Source: Bacillota bacterium
GTDB lineage: Bacteria > Bacillota > Limnochordia > Limnochordales > ZCTH02-B6
Reading direction: 5' to 3'
DNA: 64,000 nt
Assembly (NCBI GenBank): GCA_017577945.1
Contig: PKQS01000009.1
Location: forward strand, 310,001 to 374,000
Positions 59,663 through 64,000 of this stretch are shown in pieces. A model generated the notes under the pieces. That model did not search any database. It was not told where the DNA came from and worked only from the letters and a program-made list of their open reading frames with translations. Positions within the stretch are counted from its first letter, which is position 1. The number at the start of each line of letters is the position of its first letter. The translations under genes were made by a program, and so were the position numbers.

Positions 59663-60628
59663 TCACCTCAGTCGGATCCGCGGGTCCACCAACCCGTAGA
59701 CCAGGTCAGCCAGGAAGTTGCAGATCAGTACCGCCAAAGCGATGATGAAGAACGCTCCTTGGACGACCGGATAGTCGTGCCGCAGCGTCGCTTCGATCAA
59801 GTAGCGCCCGACGCCGTACAGCGAAAAGATTTGCTCAGTGATAACTGCCCCGGTGATCAGGCCGGGCAGCGACAAGAAGACCAGCGTCACGATGGGCGGC
59901 AGGACGCTGCGGAAGGCGTGGCGGTACAGCACTTCACGATTGGTGAGCCCTTTGGCGCGCGCGGTCAGGATGTAGTCTTGGGTCAGCGCGCCGACGATGT
60001 TGTTGCGCGTGTACAGGTACCAGGAGCCGTAGCCGCTGAGCACGACGGCCGCCACCGGCAGGACCAAGTGATGAATGCGGTCAACGACGATATCCCAGAA
60101 TTCGGTTGGCGGCGGCACGCTCATGGTGCCCCGGATGGGGAAAATCGGCCAATAGTATCCGAAAATGAGAAGCAGCACAAGGCCCACGAAGAACGCGGGC
60201 ATGGCGTTCAGGAACAGCGAAATGCCCGTAATCGCCGTTTCCAACCGCGTGCCTTGCTTGGCCGCCATTTGCAGTCCCAGCGTGATGCCGATGAAGACGT
60301 TGAGCACGAACGCCGTGCCGAGAAGCATCAGCGTATTGGGCAGCCGGTCCAGGAGCTCGTCCAGCACGGGCTGGCGATCATAAAACGAGCGCCCAAAGTT
60401 GAACGTCAGCATGTTCTTGAGATAAAGGACGTACTGGGTCGGCAGCGGCTGGTCCAGCCCGAACTGTTTCATGAGCAGCTGGCGCATCTCCGGCGTAAAC
60501 TCGGGGCTGATGACCAGCGAAATCGGGTCGCCGGGCATGATGCGAAAGATGACGAAATTCACCGTCATGATGATGAAGAGCGTAATCAGCCCGTAGAGTA
60601 AACGCCGCCACACATAAGCACCCGGCAT
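59663..60628 (-). CDS. ABC peptide-type transporter permease, OppB-like (second operon)
   Basis: The 321-aa protein has the standard OppB layout: helix 1 (about residues 12-30, LLYGLITLFIIMTVNFVIF), then RIMPGDPISLVISPEFTPE, and five more helices. The EAA-type loop is YILTARAKGLTNREVLYRHAFR, in part, and the chain ends DPRIRLR. The first loop is of normal size, unlike OppB of the first operon. I chose ATG 60628, about 10 nt after AAAGG, rather than ATG 60655. A hairpin separates it from the binding-protein gene. Confidence 0.92.
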   Translation of the reverse strand: MPGAYVWRRLLYGLITLFIIMTVNFVIFRIMPGDPISLVISPEFTPEMRQLLMKQFGLDQPLPTQYVLYLKNMLTFNFGRSFYDRQPVLDELLDRLPNTLMLLGTAFVLNVFIGITLGLQMAAKQGTRLETAITGISLFLNAMPAFFVGLVLLLIFGYYWPIFPIRGTMSVPPPTEFWDIVVDRIHHLVLPVAAVVLSGYGSWYLYTRNNIVGALTQDYILTARAKGLTNREVLYRHAFRSVLPPIVTLVFLSLPGLITGAVITEQIFSLYGVGRYLIEATLRHDYPVVQGAFFIIALAVLICNFLADLVYGLVDPRIRLR

Positions 60629-60669
60629 CACAACACGACCTTTCTCTCCAATCATGCTGGAGTGTTAAA

Positions 60670-60709
60670 GGCATGCAGGCGCTCGAGGGATGATGAGCGC
60701 CCGCATGCC
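60670..60709 (-). terminator. Hairpin between binding-protein gene and oppB (second operon)
   Basis: A 15-bp stem with one mismatch (60695-60709 with 60670-60684) and a 10-nt loop lies between the binding-protein stop and oppB, followed on the minus strand by TTTAAC. This is the same layout as in the first opp operon, suggesting mRNA stabilisation or partial termination after the receptor gene. Confidence 0.7.
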
Positions 60710-60765
60710 CCCTCCTAAGGAAGACTCGGGACCCGCGCCCGGACAGTTAACGGCCAAGACCCGCC

Positions 60766-62469
60766 TTACTTGTCCAGACCGGCCCAGAAGCCTTCGTAGC
60801 GCTCCACCCGCACGTACTCGCCCGGCACGTACTCCTTGAAGACGAACGGACCCGTGCCGATCATCATCGTCAGGCCCTCGACCGTCGGATGCGGCACCTT
60901 CCACGGCTCGAACTCGTCGTACTTCTCGACGTTCTCCCAGATGTGCTTGGCCAGGAAGCCCGCCACGTTGTAGACGTGCCAGTAGCTCACGTTGTCAAAG
61001 TACACCGTGATGGTGTACGGGTCGTGGATCTCGCTGTGGCTGTAGTGCTCCCAGGCCGACATGTACAAGGGCACCTGCTGGGCCTTCAGGTAGTCCATCG
61101 TGAACTTGACGTCCTCGGCCGTGAAGGGCACGCCGTCGTGCCACGTGATGTCATCCCGCAGGTAGAAGGTCACCTTGGTGCCTTCCGTGCCTTCGGGCGT
61201 GATCCACGTGCCGACTTCCCACGCCTTGGCTTCCCACGGAACGTCCTGGTTGTTGATGGGCTCCGCGGCGATGAGACCCGGACCGTAGACCAGACCGAAG
61301 ATCTGGTTGTCATACGCCGAGCTGCCGACCAGGACGTTCAGGCTGCCGGGCTCCTGGGACAGCAGCCAGCGGACGGTGCCGCCGCGCTCCTGGTTCACCA
61401 GGCGAATGTTGAGCGCCGTCCAGATGCTGTTGGAGATGTTGCTGGCGGCGCCGAAGCCCAAGTGCGGCACGAAGCCGGTCACCCGGTCAATGCGGAACGC
61501 GTCGATGTACGGGCGAGAATAGAGCGGCACGTACGGCTGCAGGATCGACAGCATCTCCTGCGCCTCATAGGCCGCCTCCATGGCCTCCTCGAGGCTCCGC
61601 GGCGTCCAGACCCGCTCGGCCAGCTGGTCGTACAGCGGGTCGCGCAGGCCCGGGATGTTCTGCGCGCCTTCGACGTCAAACCGCGAGTGGAACAGCGAGT
61701 ACAGGTGCGTCGGGAACCGGCTCAGGCCCCACGCCAGTGCGTACATGTCGAAGTCGCGGTCGCCGTTGACGTCGGTGTACAGGCGCTGCGTGATGACGTT
61801 GAAATCCATGGGCTGCGCGTACACCGGCAGGCCGATGGACCGGGCCGCCTCGGCGATCATCTCGCCCAGCATGGCCGACGTCGGCGCGGCTTCCATCGTG
61901 GGCGTCAGGATGTACATATCACGCATCCGCTGGCCGGTGGCCGGGTCGATGCGGAAGCCGTCGGGACCCATGACGTAGCCGGCCTCGTCCAGAATCTGCT
62001 TGGCCAGCTCCGGATCGTACTCCGCCACCTCGGTGTCCGGATTGAAGAACGGCGAGGCGGGCGGCACGAACTCAGCCAGCGGCAGCATGTAGCCCTGGAA
62101 CAACTCGAGGATGATTTCGTCCCGGTTGATGACGTGGGCGATGGCCCGCCGAACGGTGATGTCGTTCAGGGGCGCCCGGCGCATGTTGAACCCGAGATAG
62201 AACATATGATAGCCGGGAGACATGGTCAGCTCGATGTTCGGGTTGGCCGCCAGGCGTTCGATCTGCGCCGGCAGCGTCAGGCCGGGATAAATGTCCACAT
62301 CACCGCGCTCGATGGCGAGAATCCGGGCTTCATCGTCCATGATGATCGGCAGCAGGATCTCGTCGACGTACGGCCCTTTGGTGCTGTATGTGACCTCCTG
62401 GGCGAGCGCCAGCGCGCTGCTGGCCACCAGCAAGGCCACGGCAAGGGCAAAGCTTAGGATCTTGCGCAA
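60766..62469 (-). CDS. ABC transporter substrate-binding protein, family 5, circularly permuted
   Basis: The 567-aa exported receptor has a signal peptide (residues 1-23, MRKIL, hydrophobic stretch, LALA) with no lipobox Cys. Family-5 landmarks occur in rotated order. First comes GPYVDEILLPIIMDDEARIL with GDVDIYPG, then LGFNMRRAPLNDITVRRAIAHVINRDEII (in part) and YDPELAKQILDEAGY, which normally belong to the C-terminal half. From about residue 363 come the normally N-terminal segments: EPGSLNVLVG, FYLRDDITWHDGVPFTAEDVKF, IGTGPFVFKEY and YEGFW. The chain ends WAGLDK, exactly where a normal member continues into GPYVDEI. It probably binds peptides or related solutes for the adjacent oppBCDF. 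Without a lipobox it may be soluble or held by the permease. Confidence 0.93.
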   Translation of the reverse strand: MRKILSFALAVALLVASSALALAQEVTYSTKGPYVDEILLPIIMDDEARILAIERGDVDIYPGLTLPAQIERLAANPNIELTMSPGYHMFYLGFNMRRAPLNDITVRRAIAHVINRDEIILELFQGYMLPLAEFVPPASPFFNPDTEVAEYDPELAKQILDEAGYVMGPDGFRIDPATGQRMRDMYILTPTMEAAPTSAMLGEMIAEAARSIGLPVYAQPMDFNVITQRLYTDVNGDRDFDMYALAWGLSRFPTHLYSLFHSRFDVEGAQNIPGLRDPLYDQLAERVWTPRSLEEAMEAAYEAQEMLSILQPYVPLYSRPYIDAFRIDRVTGFVPHLGFGAASNISNSIWTALNIRLVNQERGGTVRWLLSQEPGSLNVLVGSSAYDNQIFGLVYGPGLIAAEPINNQDVPWEAKAWEVGTWITPEGTEGTKVTFYLRDDITWHDGVPFTAEDVKFTMDYLKAQQVPLYMSAWEHYSHSEIHDPYTITVYFDNVSYWHVYNVAGFLAKHIWENVEKYDEFEPWKVPHPTVEGLTMMIGTGPFVFKEYVPGEYVRVERYEGFWAGLDK

Positions 62470-62820
62470 GACGCGAAACCTCCTTCTCCTTCGCCTTCGT
62501 TCTCCTGACTGCGTCCCGTGGGACGAATAGGCATGCAGACCTCCTTCGAACTCTTCACCTCCCCCACAGGCTTGGGAGTTCCGTGGAATCTAAGCACCCC
62601 TGGGGTGGATAACAAACGTCATCCACCTTTTGGGGAAGGGATATTCGCTGCGATGTTCACGGATCCTTTTGCCGGGTAGAAGAAAAAAGTTGCTATTGCG
62701 TATTTCCTTCATCATACCACGAAATAGCCCGTGGGGAACGCTCTGGATGGAAATGTTTTCATTGCGATTTGACGGGGCGGAAGCAAATATTTGCAATAGC
62801 GTGAAGTTGTAGGCTGGTTA
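62470..62820 (-). promoter_or_regulatory. Promoter and structured leader of the second opp operon
   Basis: This stretch holds no convincing gene. On the minus strand TGGTATGAT (62711-62719) is an extended -10, about 240 nt before the binding-protein start. Downstream in the leader GGTGGAT...ATCCACC (62604-62610 with 62621-62627) forms a stem that CCCC/GGGG can extend. Upstream, GCAAATATTTGC (62783-62794) is a perfect 12-bp palindrome, with GCTATTGCG-type repeats in opposite orientation on either side. AAGGAGG-type sites occur near the start codon. Confidence 0.45.
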
Positions 62821-62960
62821 CAAATATAACTCCTTCTTTTCGGAATAAGCGGTGAACAGGCGCGCCCGACCGCGCGGGCGTAGCGTGGACCGCTGGCGAT
62901 GGCGCGGGGAGAACTCCGGCCGGTAGGTCCTGTCAAGGCGCAGCAGCTCATGGGAAAGGA
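62821..62960. other. Non-coding gap between tRNA-Ala terminator and opp leader
   Basis: GC-rich sequence without a supported gene. Frames crossing it have no ribosome binding sites and run through the tRNA or terminator, so they are not coding. Confidence 0.4.
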
Positions 62961-62999
62961 TAAAGCCCGCCGTGAGTTCGACTTCACGGCGGGCTTTCT
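62961..62999 (-). terminator. tRNA-Ala terminator
   Basis: A perfect 14-bp stem (62984-62997 with 62962-62975) with an 8-nt loop lies directly after the tRNA CCA end on the minus strand and is followed by ATCCTTTCC; the arms end in TTT. Confidence 0.85.
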
Positions 63000-63075
63000 T
63001 GGTGGACCTGAGCGGGCTCGAACCGCCGACCTCTGCGTTGCGAACGCAGCGCTCTCCCAGCTGAGCTACAGGCCC
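63000..63075 (-). tRNA. tRNA-Ala (anticodon CGC)
   Basis: This is a 76-nt cloverleaf on the minus strand. The acceptor GGGCCTG pairs with CAGGTCC and includes the G3-U70 pair that identifies alanine tRNAs. The D arm is GCTC...GAGC. The anticodon stem CTGCG/CGCAG has loop TTCGCAA (anticodon CGC). The T arm is GGCGG-TTCGAGC-CCGCT, with encoded CCA. The CGC anticodon reads GCG, a favoured codon in GC-rich genomes. Confidence 0.97.
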
Positions 63076-63114
63076 TCGCCTCTTTCTTGCTCTGTGTGCC
63101 TTGAGACACCTTGC

Positions 63115-63143
63115 ATTATAGCATCCCCGGGACGCGTTGTCCA
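63115..63143 (-). promoter_or_regulatory. tRNA-Ala promoter
   Basis: On the minus strand TGGACA (63138-63143), 17 nt, TATAAT (63115-63120) lies about 40 nt before the mature tRNA 5' end; 5/6 and 6/6 matches to consensus. Confidence 0.75.
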
Positions 63144-63188
63144 GAGGGGGACCGGCAAAAATGTGCAGCCCCCTCCGGCGCTCCCTGT

Positions 63189-64000
63189 TTACTCTTTCCG
63201 CCCGCTGCCCACGATGGTCCGCGGATCCAGGGCGTCCCGCACGCCGTCGCCCACGTAGTTCCAGCACAGCACCGTAAGGAAGATGAAGAATCCCGGCCAC
63301 AGCAGCCAAGGGTACCGCGTCAGCGCGGCCAGGTCCGTGGCTCGGCTCAGCATGTTGCCCCAGCTCGCGTACGGCTCCTGAACCCCCAACCCCAGGAAGC
63401 TCAAGCCCGACTCCATCAGGATGAAGCTCGGCACCGACAGCGTGACGGACACGATGACGTAGGAGATGGTGTTCGGCAAGATGTGGCGCACCAGCGTGCG
63501 GAGGTGAGAGTTGCCGATGGCCAGTGCTCCTTCCACGAATTCGCGCTTGCGCAGGCTGAGCACCATGCCGCGTATGACGCGCGCAAACCCCGCCCACGAC
63601 ACGAAACCGAGCACGAAAATGACGGTGGCAAAGCGCATCTCCGGCGGTACCTCGCGTAGGGCGGCCGAGAGCGTAATCAACAGGTAGAAGCTGGGGACCG
63701 CCATGATGACTTCGGCGATGCGCATCATGATGTTATCGACGGCGCCGCCGAAGTAGCCGGAGATGCCCCCGTAGAGCAAACCGATGGTGACCACGATGGC
63801 GATAAGCGGGATAACGATGAACAGCGACTTGCGCGCGCCGTACAGCAGGCGCGAGACGATGTCGCGGCCGAGATGGTCGCCGCCCAAAAGATAGATGACC
63901 GCCGGGCCGTCGACCCCGTACAGGTGCACGTTGCTCTCGAAAATCCCGAACAGCTTGTACGTGTCGCTGGTGCGGACGAAGAACTTGACCGGATACTTGG
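63189..64000 (-). CDS. ABC peptide-type transporter permease, OppC-like (third operon), N-terminus outside window
   Basis: The frame is open to the window edge; about 269 codons are visible. The visible part starts KYPVKFFVRTSDTYKLFGIFESNVHLYGVDGPAVI, in part, a known extracytoplasmic segment of one OppC subgroup, then LLGGDHLGRDIVSRLLYGARKSL. Five helices follow, with the EAA loop FVEGALAIGNSHLRTLVRHILP, in part. Only a short pre-GxDxxGRD segment is visible, unlike the two other OppC proteins, so any insertion must be smaller or beyond the edge. The stop TAA is 46 nt from the tRNA-Ala promoter. Its operon partners lie outside. Confidence 0.88.
   Translation of the reverse strand, partial: KYPVKFFVRTSDTYKLFGIFESNVHLYGVDGPAVIYLLGGDHLGRDIVSRLLYGARKSLFIVIPLIAIVVTIGLLYGGISGYFGGAVDNIMMRIAEVIMAVPSFYLLITLSAALREVPPEMRFATVIFVLGFVSWAGFARVIRGMVLSLRKREFVEGALAIGNSHLRTLVRHILPNTISYVIVSVTLSVPSFILMESGLSFLGLGVQEPYASWGNMLSRATDLAALTRYPWLLWPGFFIFLTVLCWNYVGDGVRDALDPRTIVGSGRKE

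Noticed and set aside
62590-62796. 68-codon minus-strand frame in the opp leader
   Set aside because: No ribosome site, it overlaps the promoter and stem-loop elements, and it has no recognisable sequence features.
1-64000. CRISPR arrays, insertion sequences and long direct repeats
   Set aside because: No spaced repeat series, transposase motif or terminal inverted repeats were seen on either strand.

Overview
The window looks like a chromosome segment from a high-GC, endospore-forming member of the Firmicutes (Bacillota). That reading rests on SpoIVA, SpoIIP, GerW/YtfJ, SpoVAF and YIEGIA-type sporulation genes. It also rests on a Bacillus/Clostridia-like gene order (cmk-plsC-rpsA; der-plsY-spoIVA-hup; spoVAF-lysA-scpA-scpB-gerW-rluB; cinA-recA-recX-rny), on very frequent GTG and TTG starts behind strong Shine-Dalgarno sites, and on GC-rich codon use throughout. 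Lineages such as Limnochordia, Symbiobacterium or Thermaerobacter relatives would fit, but this assignment is inference. I see no insertion sequence, prophage, CRISPR array or plasmid signature, so this appears to be core-type chromosome.

Layout. 1-5.3 kb: end of an oligopeptide-type ABC operon (binding protein tail, oppB, oppC, oppD, oppF, a two-helix mini-protein, a CDGSH Fe-S protein). 5.5-12.1 kb: TIGR04086-like membrane protein, an EF-G-like GTPase, a secreted propeller protein, and a NatAB-like exporter. 12.2-17.5 kb: tRNA-Pro(GGG), formate-THF ligase, aspartokinase, homoserine dehydrogenase, HU. 17.6-27.8 kb: spoIVA, plsY, der, DUF3189, YIEGIA pair, spoIIP, DUF1614, rpsA, plsC, cmk. 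27.9-36.9 kb: DAHP synthase, rluB, gerW, scpB, scpA, M50 protease, lysA, spoVAF, a YvlD-like membrane protein, dipeptidase. 37.0-44.7 kb: rny, recX, recA, cinA, lgt, an FtsH-like protease with a membrane partner. 44.9-55.7 kb: lipid kinase, then an 11-gene nuoABCDHIJKLMN operon behind a near-consensus promoter. 55.8-64 kb: cold-shock protein, a second complete opp operon (A-B-C-D-F on the minus strand), tRNA-Ala(CGC), and the start-truncated oppC of a third opp operon.

Most genes are housekeeping: amino-acid synthesis (lysC, hom, lysA, aroF), one-carbon metabolism, chromosome segregation (ScpAB), recombination, translation, phospholipid synthesis, respiration and spore formation. The most unusual feature concerns the peptide transporters. 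The complete binding protein of the second opp operon has its family-5 sequence landmarks in circularly permuted order: the normally C-terminal half comes first and the chain ends just after the IGTGPF...YEGFW segment. The visible tail of the first operon's binding protein ends at the equivalent place, followed by an added beta-rich domain. In both operons OppC carries a large extracytoplasmic insertion between its first two membrane helices, and a stable hairpin separates the binding-protein gene from the permease genes. Together these suggest a distinct transporter subclass whose receptor and permease may have co-evolved. Other points worth attention are a probable CTG start for rluB, an internal Shine-Dalgarno/ATG that would make a separate aspartokinase beta subunit, palindromes placed inside promoter spacers (lysC, csp), an FtsH-like protease whose extracytoplasmic domain may sit on a separate overlapping gene, and a complex I operon without nuoEFG.
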